Below, piece by piece: positions 37,536 through 47,449 of a stretch of DNA of 64,000 bases. Location of the stretch: the NCBI RefSeq assembly GCF_000934765.1, contig NZ_JYNN01000016.1:1-64000 (forward strand), in the 5' to 3' direction. The notes beneath the pieces are model-generated. The model was not told the DNA's origin and searched no databases. It saw nothing but the letters and a program-made list of their open reading frames with translations. Origin of the DNA: Thiomicrospira microaerophila (GTDB taxonomy: Bacteria > Pseudomonadota > Gammaproteobacteria > Thiomicrospirales > Thiomicrospiraceae). Numbering within the stretch: position 1 is the stretch's first letter; every line of letters starts with the position of its first letter. Both the position numbers and the translations under genes were made by a program.

Positions 37536-38663
37536 TTACAACGCACGCGATGCATTGAGCGCCTGCGGATTAAATTCAATGGGATGCAGGGTTCGCTTAG
37601 TGCGGTCTTTCACCTTGCCTGCCAACTGACCACAGGCCGCATCAATATCATCACCACGCGTTTTACGAATCGTACAATTTAATCCCGCTTCCTTTAATCG
37701 TGCTTGAAAACGGTGCACCGCATTATTCGATGAACGCTTATAGTCCGTATTTGGAAAAGGATTAAATGGAATCAAATTAATCTTTGAAGGTAGGTCCTTA
37801 ATCAAGCGAACAAGCTGATCGGCATGTTCTAAGTGGTCATTCACACCATCCAACATTACATACTCAACCGTAATATGTTTTTTTGAATTCCCGCCCTCCA
37901 CATAACGAAACAAGGCCGGCATCAAGACTTCCAACGGGTACTTTTTATTAATAGGAACCAGCTGGTCACGCAATGCATTATTCGGTGCATGCAAAGAAAT
38001 CGCCAAACTGACATCTACCTCATGTTTTAACTTATCAATCGCCGGCACAACCCCAGCGGTACTAATGGTGACACGACGCTTGGATAAACCATACGCATTG
38101 TCTTCCATTAAAATACGCGCGACAGGAAAGACATGTGTGATATTGAGCAAAGGCTCCCCCATGCCCATAAACACCACATTGCTGATCACCCGTTCATCGC
38201 GTGGTGTCACACCCAATGCCTTATTCGCCACCCACATCTGCGCGATAATTTCCCAGTTTTCTAGGTTACGGTTGAAACCTTGCTGTGCAGTAGAACAAAA
38301 TGTACATTCTAGCGCACAACCGACTTGCGACGAAATGCACAGGGTGCCGCGATCGTCTTCTGGGATAAACACCGTTTCAATACAGTTGTGGTTATCGACC
38401 TCTAGCACCCACTTAATCGTGCCATCGGCAGAACGCTGCTCCTCGACAATACGCGGTGTGCGAATTTGAGCCACTTGCTTCAATTTTTCACGCAAAACCT
38501 TACTGACATTGGTCATTTGATCAAAGTCACTCACACCCATTTGATGAATCCACTTCATCACTTGCACAGCACGAAAGGGTTTTTCACCTAACGCTGCAAA
38601 AAACACCTCTAAGGCGGCGCGATCCATGCCTAGTAAATCTATCTTTTCAGCGCTATCCGCCAT
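37536..38663 (-). CDS. rlmN: dual-specificity rRNA/tRNA A2503/A37 methyltransferase RlmN
   Basis: RlmN is a radical-SAM enzyme that makes 2-methyladenosine in 23S rRNA and some tRNAs. The motif [19 protein letters not shown] holds the CxxxCxxC cluster ligands. Additional family signatures are [48 protein letters not shown] and [20 protein letters not shown], which contains the second catalytic Cys. Length of 375 residues is normal. It lies in the ndk-rlmN-rodZ-hisS order; pilF, often present here, is missing. Confidence 0.97.
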   Translation of the reverse strand: MADSAEKIDLLGMDRAALEVFFAALGEKPFRAVQVMKWIHQMGVSDFDQMTNVSKVLREKLKQVAQIRTPRIVEEQRSADGTIKWVLEVDNHNCIETVFIPEDDRGTLCISSQVGCALECTFCSTAQQGFNRNLENWEIIAQMWVANKALGVTPRDERVISNVVFMGMGEPLLNITHVFPVARILMEDNAYGLSKRRVTISTAGVVPAIDKLKHEVDVSLAISLHAPNNALRDQLVPINKKYPLEVLMPALFRYVEGGNSKKHITVEYVMLDGVNDHLEHADQLVRLIKDLPSKINLIPFNPFPNTDYKRSSNNAVHRFQARLKEAGLNCTIRKTRGDDIDAACGQLAGKVKDRTKRTLHPIEFNPQALNASRAL

Positions 38664-38697
38664 TCAATTGCCTCTAAGGTAAAGTTTAAACTCGGTT

Positions 38698-39117
38698 TTA
38701 TACAAAAATTTCATGTTCAGTAAAGAAAAACGCTATCTCACGCGCGGCACTTTCTGGCGAATCGGATCCATGCACACAATTAAGTCGAGTAGACTCTGCA
38801 AAATCAGCACGAATAGTATTGGCTGCCGCTTTGGTTGGGTCTGTCACCCCCATAATCTCACGATTCAATTGAATCGCATTTTCGCCCGCCAATACCTGGA
38901 CGACACAAGGGCTTGAGGTCATAAAATCAACCAGCGGCTGATAAAATTCACGCCCTTGATGCTCGGCATAAAACTCAGCGGCCTGTTGCTCGGTCATCTG
39001 AATCATTTTCATCGCGACTGGACGTAAACCCTTAGCTTCAAAACGTCTGACAATCTCGCCAGTAAGGTGCTTTTTAACGGCATCGGGCTTGATAATCGAA
39101 AGTGTTAGTTCAGGCAT
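38698..39117 (-). CDS. ndk: nucleoside diphosphate kinase
   Basis: Ndk equilibrates nucleoside tri- and diphosphates through a phospho-histidine. The 139-residue chain starts [20 protein letters not shown] and holds the active-site motif [20 protein letters not shown], in which His is phosphorylated. Length and motifs match bacterial Ndk closely. It is the first gene of the ndk-rlmN-rodZ-like-hisS run. Confidence 0.98.
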   Translation of the reverse strand: MPELTLSIIKPDAVKKHLTGEIVRRFEAKGLRPVAMKMIQMTEQQAAEFYAEHQGREFYQPLVDFMTSSPCVVQVLAGENAIQLNREIMGVTDPTKAAANTIRADFAESTRLNCVHGSDSPESAAREIAFFFTEHEIFV

Positions 39118-39214
39118 AAGTTTTCCTTGCGATATAGAAAAAGGCTTTTATTTTAACAAGTCTCTCAACACTTTGCACAAAGATACTTGATTAAAAACAA
39201 AAAAAGCCTTGGTG

Positions 39215-39373
39215 CCTGTCGAACTAAACCGGCTAAAGCAAAAAAAGTCTGATTTCGCTTTGCATTCTTCGACTGAGTCAGTTTTTGTTCAATTTTGGGG
39301 AAAGTAGCACGCTATCTGACGAAAGAGTGAGCAAAAATTGGCCAAATTCAGCTTTTTTGCAGCTGATTGGCCC
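39215..39373. repeat. dispersed non-coding element, copy 2
   Basis: It begins GCCTGTCGAACTAAACCGGC, which resembles the reverse complement of the IS terminal repeat, and runs through AGTCAGTTTTTGTTCAATTT to CAGCTTTTTTGCAGCTGATT, closely matching copy 1. The right terminal repeat is lost and replaced by a palindrome. Confidence 0.6.
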
Positions 39374-39399
39374 CTAGCCCGGATATATCCGGGCTAGGC
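39374..39399. terminator. 26-bp palindrome downstream of iscA
   Basis: CCTAGCCCGGATA and its exact reverse complement are fused without a loop. It may end the iscR-iscA transcript, but no T-run follows on the minus strand. The CCCGGATAT core is shared with the palindrome at 23610. Confidence 0.4.
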
Positions 39400-39489
39400 A
39401 CTATGCATGCTCACTTCTTTTCTTGTTCCCGCGCGCAGCGACGCGGCAACCTCGCAAGGGCATGAGCGCGGATTGTAACTCAGCGTGAC

Positions 39490-39816
39490 TTAGACACTAA
39501 ATGATTCACCGCAACCGCACATATCTTTAACGTTCGGGTTACGGAAATCAAATCCCTCATTCAGCAAGCTCTCTTTAACATAGTCCATTTCCATGCCATC
39601 AATATTTTTTAAACTTTTAGCATCAACGATCACCTTAACACCAAAGCTTTCAAACACCTGATCACCTTCTTCTATTTCATCCGCATAATCGACCAAATAG
39701 GCAAAGCCAGTACAGCCGCTCACCTTTGTTGCGACACGCAGACCGATACCATGTCCACGTTTTTCGAGCATCGTTTTCACGCGTTGCGCGCCTGCTTGCG
39801 TTAACGTCACGGCCAT
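39490..39816 (-). CDS. iscA: iron-sulfur assembly protein IscA
   Basis: This 108-residue HesB/IscA-type A-class carrier binds Fe-S clusters or iron. It starts MAVTLTQAGAQRVKTML. The three ligands are Cys in VSGCTGFAY and the C-G-C pair in NVKDMCGCGESFSV. It follows iscR by two bases. The scaffold and desulfurase genes iscS and iscU, which normally lie between iscR and iscA, are not here. ErpA or SufA are alternative assignments within the same family. Confidence 0.9.
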   Translation of the reverse strand: MAVTLTQAGAQRVKTMLEKRGHGIGLRVATKVSGCTGFAYLVDYADEIEEGDQVFESFGVKVIVDAKSLKNIDGMEMDYVKESLLNEGFDFRNPNVKDMCGCGESFSV

Positions 39817-39818
39817 AG

Positions 39819-40238
39819 CTACCCCCTTCTTCGTTTATTGTGCTTATCGAGCAATGTCTGTAAATTAACCTCTGATAAAAAATCTTCAATCATACCGCTT
39901 AAATCATCCCAAAGTCGATGCGATAAGCACTGCTTGCCCGATTGACAGTTCGCCTTGCCTTCACACTTGCGTGGGTCTAGCTTTTCATCAACAGCAAAAA
40001 TAATCTCACTAATACTAATTTGACCCGCCGGGCGACTTAAACGGTAGCCCCCTCCGGGTCCACGTGCACTGCGCACTAAGTCCGCACGCTTCATTTTAGA
40101 AAACAACTGTTCTAAGTAAGACAATGAAATATCTTGCCTTTGTGATATTTCAGACAAGGTAATTGAGCCTAAGTCTTGGTTTAATGCGATGTCGATCATC
40201 GCGGTCACGGCATAACGCCCTTTTGATGTTAGTTTCAT
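39819..40238 (-). CDS. iscR: Rrf2-family regulator IscR
   Basis: IscR senses Fe-S status and regulates cluster-assembly genes. The 139-residue chain has the Rrf2 winged HTH start (MKLTSKGRYAVTAMIDIALN, ISLSYLEQLFSKMKRADLVR) and the RGPGGGYRLSRP wing. The [2Fe-2S] ligands are visible in KCEGKANCQSGKQCLSHRLW (three Cys and the following His). It is followed directly by iscA, which it probably controls. Confidence 0.96.
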   Translation of the reverse strand: MKLTSKGRYAVTAMIDIALNQDLGSITLSEISQRQDISLSYLEQLFSKMKRADLVRSARGPGGGYRLSRPAGQISISEIIFAVDEKLDPRKCEGKANCQSGKQCLSHRLWDDLSGMIEDFLSEVNLQTLLDKHNKRRRG

Positions 40239-40296
40239 GGTTTATTTATCGTCCTTGCTAAATGTGAAGCAATTGTATAATAACCAAGCAAAACAC

Positions 40297-41079
40297 TCAA
40301 CCTTTATGCAAGTGTGCCGCTTGCATAGGATCATCAGGTTCCAATACGGCACCTTCAAGATCAGGTAGATGCATATCTACCTTTTTGCCACCCAAACGCT
40401 CAACTTCTTGACTTAACTGTGCCAAACGCTCATCCTGTGCTTGCACATGATCCAACAAACTATAAATCGCCTTCTCTATCGGGTCATCCGCGCCCTGCGT
40501 CACGCCATAAGCATCAAAGCCTATCTTTTCAGCAATCTGTTTACGTTTTTGCAGCTTTTCATCCGAGCTACGCGTCACAATACGGCCAGGTATGCCTACC
40601 ACCGTCTTATCAGCCGGCACATCCTTTATCACCACGGCATTAGACCCCACCCGCGCATCATCACCAATAGTGATGGGGCCTAAAATTTTTGCGCCGGCCC
40701 CCACTACTACACGGGCACCGAGTGTCGGATGGCGCTTGCCTTCTTGCCAACTAGTACCGCCTAGCGTCACGCCATGATACAAAGTACAATCATCCCCAAT
40801 TTCTGCCGTTTCACCAATTACGACACCCATACCGTGGTCGATAAATACCCGCTCGCCAATTTTAGCCGCGGGATGTATTTCAATCCCCGTAAACCATCGC
40901 GCGGTTGTCGCAATAAAACGCGCCAACCATTTTAAGCCTTTACCCCACAAAAAATGGGCGACCCGATACCAAATAATCGCATGCACCCCCGGATAGGTAG
41001 TGAGCACATCCCACAGATTACGAGCAGCGGGATCACGATCAAAAACACATTTAACATCCTGACGAATTCGTTTAAACAT
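40297..41079 (-). CDS. cysE: serine O-acetyltransferase
   Basis: CysE acetylates L-serine for cysteine synthesis. The N terminus [20 protein letters not shown] is typical of the shorter EpsC/NifP-type enzymes. The hexapeptide-repeat domain has [40 protein letters not shown] and GVGAKILG-like [21 protein letters not shown] charged C-terminal extension follows. It overlaps trmJ by eight bases and precedes iscR, an arrangement that links cysteine supply to Fe-S assembly. Confidence 0.95.
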   Translation of the reverse strand: MFKRIRQDVKCVFDRDPAARNLWDVLTTYPGVHAIIWYRVAHFLWGKGLKWLARFIATTARWFTGIEIHPAAKIGERVFIDHGMGVVIGETAEIGDDCTLYHGVTLGGTSWQEGKRHPTLGARVVVGAGAKILGPITIGDDARVGSNAVVIKDVPADKTVVGIPGRIVTRSSDEKLQKRKQIAEKIGFDAYGVTQGADDPIEKAIYSLLDHVQAQDERLAQLSQEVERLGGKKVDMHLPDLEGAVLEPDDPMQAAHLHKG

Positions 41080-41860
41080 TTTTCGCCTCAGGCGTTTGCA
41101 AACGCACCTGCCGCTGCGTCGCGGTCAATATTCCCCGTAAAATATCGAGCTCTTTAACATCCAATTCCGCACGGTTATAAAGACGACGCATACGACGCAT
41201 AAAGCGCGCATTTTTTTCAGGATCTAGAAATTCAATATCTATCAAGGTTTGATGTAAGTGCGCATAAAAACCTTCCATCTGCACGCTAGAGGCCTGTTCA
41301 AACTTATAGCCAGATGCCTCATTATCTTGCTTGTCTACAGCTTGCTCAGCCAACCAGGCTATACGGCATTCATAACAAAACACCTGCACCGCCGCCGCTA
41401 GATTTAACGAACTATACTCAGGGTTGGAAGGAATATGCGCCAAATAATGACACAAATCCAGCTCGGCATTACTTAAACCTGAATCCTCACGACCAAACAC
41501 CATCGCCATGGTCGAGTGACTCGCTTTGCTCATGGCGAGTTCTGCCGTTTGCCGAACATCCAACTGGGGCCATGCGACTTTGCGCAAACGTGCGCTCGCG
41601 CCTACCACCATATCACAATCCGCAATCGCATCTTGCAAACTATCACACACCTGTGCATTGGCTAATACATCTCCAGCGCCGGAGGCGCGCGATGAAGCCG
41701 CATGACTTGGAAACTCATTCGGGTTCACCAGATAAAGTTGGCTCAAGCCCATATTTTTCATCGCCCTTGCCACCCCACCAATATTTCCTGGATGCGAGGT
41801 TTCAACCAGCACCACACGAATATTATCAAGCAAATTGACCGACATATTTTTTTCTGGCAT
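41072..41860 (-). CDS. trmJ: tRNA (cytidine/uridine-2'-O-)-methyltransferase TrmJ
   Basis: TrmJ methylates the ribose at position 32 of tRNAs. The SPOUT core is clear: [66 protein letters not shown] and the knot segment [22 protein letters not shown]. The C-terminal helical extension carries [13 protein letters not shown]. The start may be at 41860 or at the ATG at 41845, which is closer to the usual N terminus. It is divergent from suhB, as in many gammaproteobacteria. Confidence 0.96.
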   Translation of the reverse strand: MPEKNMSVNLLDNIRVVLVETSHPGNIGGVARAMKNMGLSQLYLVNPNEFPSHAASSRASGAGDVLANAQVCDSLQDAIADCDMVVGASARLRKVAWPQLDVRQTAELAMSKASHSTMAMVFGREDSGLSNAELDLCHYLAHIPSNPEYSSLNLAAAVQVFCYECRIAWLAEQAVDKQDNEASGYKFEQASSVQMEGFYAHLHQTLIDIEFLDPEKNARFMRRMRRLYNRAELDVKELDILRGILTATQRQVRLQTPEAKNV

Positions 41861-41937
41861 ACCCTTGTTCCAATTTTGTTTTATAATAATCAGCTTAGAT
41901 ATTAGTTTACCCTCTCTTTAATAAATTGGAAACCACG

Positions 41938-42738
41938 ATGCACCCTATTCTAAATGTAGCGATGATGGCGGCGCGCGAAGCCGGCGAGCTGATTATGCGC
42001 AGTATTGACAAGATTGACCAACTCACAATTGAACAAAAAGACAGAAACAATTATGTGAGCGAAGTCGATAAAGCCGCCGAACAAACTATTATTCGCGCTA
42101 TTCATAAATATTATCCTGATCATGCTATTTTGGCTGAAGAAAGCGGCCGCAACCAAGCCAAATCGGATTTCGAGTGGATTATTGACCCTCTGGATGGCAC
42201 CACTAATTTTTTGCATCAGTTTCCACAGTTCTCGATTTCTATCGCTGTTCTTGAAAAAGGCAAACTGATGCATGGCGTGGTGTTTGACCCAACCCGTGAT
42301 GAAATGTTTTATGCCAGTCGTGGTCAGGGTGCGCGCATGAATAATCGTCGCCTTCGTGTTACCGAGCAAAAAACGCTGAACAATGCTTTATTAGCCACGG
42401 GCTTCCCTTACTATGAGTTTGACTACATAGACAGCTACTTGGCCAGTTTTAAATCCTTTATGCAATCCACCGCTGGCATACGTCGCGCGGGATCAGCGGC
42501 GTTGGATTTAGCCTATGTCGCCGCAGGGCGTGTTGATGGTTACTGGGAATTTAATCTAAAACCTTGGGATATCGCGGCGGGTATTTTGCTGGTCAAAGAA
42601 GCGGGCGGCTTATGCACAGATTTTGCTGGCACTGAAAATCAACTCGAAACCGGCAATGTATTAGCCTGTACGCCAAAAATAATGAAAGAAATGATGCAAA
42701 CCCTGGTAAAAACCGTGCCAGCAGAACTTAGAAAGTAG
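41938..42738 (+). CDS. suhB: inositol-1-monophosphatase family protein SuhB
   Basis: The start MHPILNVAMMAAREAGELIM at the ATG at 41938 is preceded by GGAA; an in-frame TTG at 41926 is less likely. Metal-binding motifs are present: EES in HAILAEESGR, DPLDGTTNF and the second-site WDIAAGILLVKEAGG. SuhB enzymes dephosphorylate inositol phosphates and, in gammaproteobacteria, also act in rRNA transcription antitermination. The 266-residue length is normal. Confidence 0.95.
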   Translation: MHPILNVAMMAAREAGELIMRSIDKIDQLTIEQKDRNNYVSEVDKAAEQTIIRAIHKYYPDHAILAEESGRNQAKSDFEWIIDPLDGTTNFLHQFPQFSISIAVLEKGKLMHGVVFDPTRDEMFYASRGQGARMNNRRLRVTEQKTLNNALLATGFPYYEFDYIDSYLASFKSFMQSTAGIRRAGSAALDLAYVAAGRVDGYWEFNLKPWDIAAGILLVKEAGGLCTDFAGTENQLETGNVLACTPKIMKEMMQTLVKTVPAELRK

Positions 42739-42739
42739 G

Positions 42740-43189
42740 TTATAGCTTCAAAGACATCAACACGGCGTGTTCGCGCCCTGTTGATGTTTGATAATAGTTT
42801 TTTCGCATGCCATCTTGCTGAAAACCGATTTTTTGATAAATATGGCGTGCGATTTTATTGGATTCTCTTACCTCAAGCAGCAAGGTTTGATAATCAGATT
42901 CATCAAACCGTTTAATCAGCGCTTGCATGGCCGCCTTCGCCACCCCCTGACCTTGATAATCGCTATCCACCGCCAGATTAAGTAGGTGCAACTCGTCTAG
43001 TACAGGCAACAGGATCATATAACCCAATGCTCGATTATCCGCCCCCTGCATCACAAAACTAACGCTATCCGCCAACGCCTGCTCAAACCCTTTTTTTGAC
43101 CAGGGCACTAAATGCACACGTTGCTCAACCGAAACCGCCCAATCCAAATCTGTTTCATCCATCAAGCGTAAACAATCAAACCTCGACAC
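42740..43189 (-). CDS. rimI: ribosomal-protein-alanine N-acetyltransferase-like GNAT protein
   Basis: The GNAT acetyl-CoA loop DYQGQGVAKAAMQALIKRF and the RimI signatures VEQRVHLVPWSKKGFEQA, LHLLNLAVDSDYQG and LLEVRESNKIARHIYQKIGF are clear. RimI acetylates the N-terminal alanine of ribosomal protein S18. The start is uncertain: I use GTG at 43189, which overlaps the upstream HolD-like gene by 14 bases. ATG at 43225 or 43162 is possible. It pairs with the upstream gene in the common holD-rimI order. Confidence 0.88.
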   Translation of the reverse strand: MSRFDCLRLMDETDLDWAVSVEQRVHLVPWSKKGFEQALADSVSFVMQGADNRALGYMILLPVLDELHLLNLAVDSDYQGQGVAKAAMQALIKRFDESDYQTLLLEVRESNKIARHIYQKIGFQQDGMRKNYYQTSTGREHAVLMSLKL

Positions 43190-43721
43190 GATTGAAGCCA
43201 GCCTCCAATAATGCCAAATAAACATCGCGCTTTAACAGTGGCTGATCCAGCATCTGCTCAAAACTGGGCAAAACAACTAGCTGTGCACCTTCTATCAACA
43301 TTTCATTGATCGGGTGATCCGCATCCATCGTAAACACCCTTTCAGCACCGGTCTCAATGATCTGTTCCAGCACCTCGAACTGCAGGTCTTCATCCTGCAA
43401 ACCATCAGTATCAAAAAAACGCATTTGACTGACATCAGAAAGATGAAACTGGAAAATGGCCTGCCATAACAACCAGGCCTGGTTGTTATCGGCTTGCCAA
43501 GTTGCGTTTAAACCTGAGCCTAATAGCACCCAGAAAGGAAGAACTGGCTGTTGGTTGGTTTTAGCCAGCGGCATGACATCAGATTCATCATTCAGATGTA
43601 AAGCCGAATCAACGACAGGCGCAAGCTCAACGCCAGCCTGCTGAAAAGCGGGTTTAGCTTGCCAAGCACTCACCCCTAACTCGGCAAGCAGGCCTGGTGA
43701 TAACTGAACACTTGGCATCAA
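43176..43721 (-). CDS. probable DNA polymerase III psi subunit (HolD-like)
   Basis: Similarity is weak but consistent: LLAELGVSAWQAKP near the N terminus resembles the psi-subunit start, and the ending LVVLPSFEQMLDQPLLKRDVYLALLEAG resembles its C-terminal helix region. The position directly before rimI is where holD is found in gammaproteobacteria. The 181-residue length is slightly greater than E. coli psi. A palindrome encodes Gln-Ala-Trp in the middle. If not HolD, it is an uncharacterised protein. Confidence 0.55.
   Translation of the reverse strand: MMPSVQLSPGLLAELGVSAWQAKPAFQQAGVELAPVVDSALHLNDESDVMPLAKTNQQPVLPFWVLLGSGLNATWQADNNQAWLLWQAIFQFHLSDVSQMRFFDTDGLQDEDLQFEVLEQIIETGAERVFTMDADHPINEMLIEGAQLVVLPSFEQMLDQPLLKRDVYLALLEAGFNRVEV
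43473..43482. repeat. CCAGGCCTGG palindrome, site 12
   Basis: Inside the HolD-like gene (NNQAWLLW). The symmetry extends to 24 bases (43466-43489). Confidence 0.9.
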
Positions 43722-43724
43722 GCT

Positions 43725-45275
43725 TTAAACCGTTTCTTGCCATTGCGGATGGGCTTTATTATCATCGATGGCAAACTTGTTCAACGCATTAATGTAAGCC
43801 TTCGCAGAGGCGGTAACGATATCCGAATCCGAACCCTGACCATTCACAATACGCCCACCTTTTTCAAGACGCACCGTGGTTTCACCCAATGAATCAGTGC
43901 CATTGGTGACATTGCTAACAGAGTAGAGCTCTAAAGTTGTGCCCGAACCGATAATCTGCTCAATCGCTTTAAAAGTGGCATCAACCGCACCGCTGCCTTT
44001 GATTTGCGCAGAATGCTCTTTCCCGTTCACCCACAAGGTGACCGCGGCATGAGGTAGCTCACCCATTTCCGTTGAAACCTTAAGCGCCATTAAACGAATG
44101 GTTTCGTTCTCAACGCGCTCAATATTGGCATCCGTAACCAACGCCTGTAAGTCTTCATCATAAATTTCGTGCTTGCGATCGGCCAAGTCTTTAAATAGTT
44201 TAAAGGCTTCATTAAGCTGCTGTTCAGTTTCAAACTCAATGCCCAGTTCTTGCAGGCGTGTGCGGAATGCATTGCGACCCGAATGCTTGCCCAACACCAT
44301 TTTATTGGTGCTCCAGCCTACATCTTCAGCACGCATAATTTCATAGGTTTCACGATGTTTTAAAACACCATCTTGATGAATGCCCGACTCATGCGCAAAC
44401 GCATTCGCACCAACAATGGCTTTATTCGGCTGCACGCTAAATCCAGTAATGTTCGAAACTAAGCGCGATGCCGCCAAAATCTCTGGGGTATGGATACGGC
44501 TATCAACATCAAAATAATCCTGTCGGGTACGAATCGCCATCACCACTTCTTCGAGTGCGGTATTGCCCGCACGCTCACCCAAACCGTTAATGGTGCACTC
44601 AACCTGACGCGCGCCATTCGAGACTGCGGCAAGAGAGTTAGCAACCGCCAAGCCTAAGTCATTATGACAGTGTGCAGAGAAAACAGCCTTGTCCGAGTTT
44701 GGCACACGTTCGATAATGTTTTTAAACAACAAACCAAATTGCTTCGGCACGTTATAACCGACGGTATCTGGAATATTTATCGTGGTGGCACCCGCCTTAA
44801 TCACCGCTTCTATCACACGGCACAAAAAGTCTAGCTCAGAACGACCTGCATCTTCAGGTGAAAACTCAACATTATCGGTAAATTGGCGCGCACGCTTCAC
44901 TGCCCAAACGGCGCGCTCAACCACTTCATCCGGAGTCATGCGCAGCTTCATTTGCATATGAATCGGTGAGGTGGCAATAAAAGTATGAATTCGACCAGAA
45001 TTGGCTGGTTTAATCGCTTCACCGGCACGCACAATATCATTTTCTACCGCTCGCGCGAGACCACAAATCGTTGAGTCTTTGATGACCGAGGCGACGGCTT
45101 TTACCGATTCAAAATCACCTTCACTGGCAGCAGGAAACCCCGCCTCAATCACATCCACTCGCATTTTTTCGAGTTGTTTGGCGATGCGCACTTTCTCTTC
45201 TTTGGTCATCGACGCGCCTGGACTCTGCTCGCCATCGCGCAAGGTGGTATCAAATATCACTAAATGGTCTTTCAT
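43725..45275 (-). CDS. leuA: 2-isopropylmalate synthase
   Basis: LeuA condenses acetyl-CoA with 2-oxoisovalerate, the first committed step of leucine synthesis. The N-terminal catalytic TIM barrel shows [51 protein letters not shown] (metal ligands HxH) and [18 protein letters not shown]. The C-terminal leucine-feedback domain follows (about residues 390-510). The 516-residue length is typical of the long bacterial form. Confidence 0.97.
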   Translation of the reverse strand: MKDHLVIFDTTLRDGEQSPGASMTKEEKVRIAKQLEKMRVDVIEAGFPAASEGDFESVKAVASVIKDSTICGLARAVENDIVRAGEAIKPANSGRIHTFIATSPIHMQMKLRMTPDEVVERAVWAVKRARQFTDNVEFSPEDAGRSELDFLCRVIEAVIKAGATTINIPDTVGYNVPKQFGLLFKNIIERVPNSDKAVFSAHCHNDLGLAVANSLAAVSNGARQVECTINGLGERAGNTALEEVVMAIRTRQDYFDVDSRIHTPEILAASRLVSNITGFSVQPNKAIVGANAFAHESGIHQDGVLKHRETYEIMRAEDVGWSTNKMVLGKHSGRNAFRTRLQELGIEFETEQQLNEAFKLFKDLADRKHEIYDEDLQALVTDANIERVENETIRLMALKVSTEMGELPHAAVTLWVNGKEHSAQIKGSGAVDATFKAIEQIIGSGTTLELYSVSNVTNGTDSLGETTVRLEKGGRIVNGQGSDSDIVTASAKAYINALNKFAIDDNKAHPQWQETV

Positions 45276-45288
45276 ATATTTATCTCAA

Positions 45289-46071
45289 TCAACTATTAGA
45301 ATTATCAGTAGGTTCGGTTTCGGTAGATACAGACGAGGCTTTCGCCTTCTTACGTTGCTCTTGGGTTTGCCTTAGCCTGAAAACGGTCATTACCACGCCC
45401 GACAATGCATAAAGAAAGGCGGCGGCAAACAAGATTACCGAGGGTTTTAAGGTCACCACCACCACAACCAATACAATCAGCAACAGGGTGACAAAAGGTA
45501 CCTTGTCTTTCAGGTTAAGCTCTTTAAAGCTGCTATAACGAACATTGCTGACCATTAGCAAACCGGTTGCCAGTGTGACAAACAATGCGAAACTGGCTTC
45601 AAAACCCGTTTCAATCTGATTCACCTCAACCATCCAAACCAGACCCGCCAGCACCGCCGCCGCTGCTGGACTTGGCAAGCCTTGAAAATAGCGCTTATCA
45701 GCTACCCCGACTTGAGTGTTAAAACGCGCCAAGCGCAAAGCCGCGCCAGCGGTAAATACAAAGGCAATTAACCAGCCGAGCTTACCAAAGTCACTCAACA
45801 TCCACTGGTATATCAACAAGGCGGGGGCCAAACCAAATGACACCATATCGGCAAGGCTATCATACTCGGCACCAAACGCACTGCTAGAGTTGGTCATACG
45901 GGCAATACGGCCATCCAAGCCATCAAACACCATCGCAACAAAAATCGCAATCGCACCGGCAATAAAGTCACCGTTCATCCCTGCAATAACCGCATAAAAC
46001 CCCGCAAACAAAGCCAGCGTGGTCATTAGATTGGGTAACAGATAAATACCGCGTTCAAAAGGGGGTTTCAC
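45289..46071 (-). CDS. pssA: CDP-diacylglycerol-serine O-phosphatidyltransferase
   Basis: PssA makes phosphatidylserine for membrane phosphatidylethanolamine. The CDP-alcohol phosphotransferase motif is in DGLDGRIARMTNSSSAFGAE continuing YDSLADMVSFG, which has the DGxxAR...G...D...D pattern. The rest is strongly hydrophobic with several membrane helices, and the C-terminal tail is hydrophilic. It is 13 bases upstream of leuA. The pssA-leuA order is common in gammaproteobacteria. Confidence 0.93.
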   Translation of the reverse strand: MKPPFERGIYLLPNLMTTLALFAGFYAVIAGMNGDFIAGAIAIFVAMVFDGLDGRIARMTNSSSAFGAEYDSLADMVSFGLAPALLIYQWMLSDFGKLGWLIAFVFTAGAALRLARFNTQVGVADKRYFQGLPSPAAAAVLAGLVWMVEVNQIETGFEASFALFVTLATGLLMVSNVRYSSFKELNLKDKVPFVTLLLIVLVVVVVTLKPSVILFAAAFLYALSGVVMTVFRLRQTQEQRKKAKASSVSTETEPTDNSNS

Positions 46072-46138
46072 ATCATACCTCTAAATTTAAAATCACCCAT
46101 CATTCTACCTTGCTTGCACGGCTTTTCAAACTGCAAAC

Positions 46139-47449
46139 TCAAACAATCTCGCCCCGTCCAACAGCAAAATAACGAAAGCCTTTATCTTCTAACAAATCAG
46201 GCTCAAAAATATTGCGTCCATCAAAAATGACTGGCTGACGCATTAACTGTTTCATTTGCTTAAAATCAGGGCTCCAAAACATTTTCCATTCCGTCAAAAT
46301 GACCAAAGCATCAACACCATCAAGGACGCTGTACATATCATCGACCAAGGTGACGCCCTTGCGATCGCCCCAATGCTTCATAAAATCAGCGCACGCCGTC
46401 GGATCATAAGCAACGACCTCGGCACCTTGGGCAACAAACGCCTCTAATGCTTTTAAACTAGGCGCATTTTCGACTGTGGCCGTATTAGGTTTAAACGACA
46501 AACCCCAAACACCGATTTTAATTCCGCGTAAGTCATTATCAAAAAAGCGCCAAGCTTTACGAAACAGCACTTCTTTTTGCGTTTCGTTATTCGATAGCAC
46601 CGTGCGTAATAAATCCGCATCATAGCCCTTACCCTGCAAGGTACCTACTAAAGATTTTACGTCCGCTGCAAAGCTAGGACCACCAAAACCACAACCTGGA
46701 TAGAGGTAACTAAACCCTATGCGTTTATCTGACCCTAAACCCTGACGCACCTCCTCAAAGTCTATATTAAAATGCTCCGCATTGTTTGCCAGTTCATTAA
46801 TCAAGCTAATTCGCGTTGCTAATAAAGCATTAACGGCATATTTAGTATACTCGGCTGCACGCGTTGACATCACTTTAATCTGATCCGTCATCCGGTTAAA
46901 CGGGCGCATTAAATCACGCATGACTTTTAAAGCCGCTTTATCAGTTCCACCCAGAACAATACGATCTGGGCGCATAAAGTTTTCAATCGCCGAGCCTTCA
47001 CTAATAAAGTCGGGCATCGCAACCACCGCCACCTTAACCACCACGCCACGCTCCGCCAACGCCAACTTTAACTTGGCCTCAAAACGGTCTGCAGTGCCTA
47101 TTGGAAAAGTGCTTTGGTTCACCACCAACACATCAGTTTTGACTGTCTCACCAATAAGCTTAATCACCGCTTCAGCACGATCCATCCGCCAAGAAGGCGT
47201 GCTTAAAATCAACACATCACCGTGCGCAATACCTTTTGCCCAGTCAGACTCAAAATGTAAACGCCCCTCGTCTTTTTGCTGGGCAATCAGACTATTTAAC
47301 CCAGGCTCCTCACGCGGTAAACGGTTCGCATTCAAATCCTCAACCTTGACATAGCCGACAGGTAAAGACAGCACATCATTACCGGCATGTGCTAGCGCAC
47401 CCGCTGTCACCAGGCCTGTTAATTCACAACCAAAAACTGATACTTTCAT
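46139..47449 (-). CDS. UDP-glucose/GDP-mannose dehydrogenase-family protein with altered active site
   Basis: The 436-residue protein has the overall UDP-glucose 6-dehydrogenase plan: Rossmann domain, central helix with AAEYTKYAVNALLATRISLI, and C-terminal UDP-binding domain with IGVWGLSFKPNTATVENAPS. However, the catalytic motif GGSCFPKD reads GGPSFAADV (residues 256-264), so the nucleophilic Cys is Ser259. The NAD motif GxGYVG reads GCELTG (7-12) and NPEFLxEG reads MPDFISEG. I start at the ATG at 47449, which overlaps pgi by four bases. It may have another reaction, or be catalytically impaired. Confidence 0.8.
   Translation of the reverse strand: MKVSVFGCELTGLVTAGALAHAGNDVLSLPVGYVKVEDLNANRLPREEPGLNSLIAQQKDEGRLHFESDWAKGIAHGDVLILSTPSWRMDRAEAVIKLIGETVKTDVLVVNQSTFPIGTADRFEAKLKLALAERGVVVKVAVVAMPDFISEGSAIENFMRPDRIVLGGTDKAALKVMRDLMRPFNRMTDQIKVMSTRAAEYTKYAVNALLATRISLINELANNAEHFNIDFEEVRQGLGSDKRIGFSYLYPGCGFGGPSFAADVKSLVGTLQGKGYDADLLRTVLSNNETQKEVLFRKAWRFFDNDLRGIKIGVWGLSFKPNTATVENAPSLKALEAFVAQGAEVVAYDPTACADFMKHWGDRKGVTLVDDMYSVLDGVDALVILTEWKMFWSPDFKQMKQLMRQPVIFDGRNIFEPDLLEDKGFRYFAVGRGEIV

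Larger units (their letters stand above)
39118..39489. other. spacer between iscA and ndk
   Basis: The spacer holds the second copy of the dispersed non-coding element (39215-39373) and a 26-bp palindrome (39374-39399). The ndk promoter should be near 39120-39210. No coding potential is seen. Confidence 0.5.

Noticed and set aside
43190-43225. Longer start for rimI at 43225
   Set aside because: The extra residues come from the HolD-like reading frame and are not typical of RimI; kept only as an alternative.
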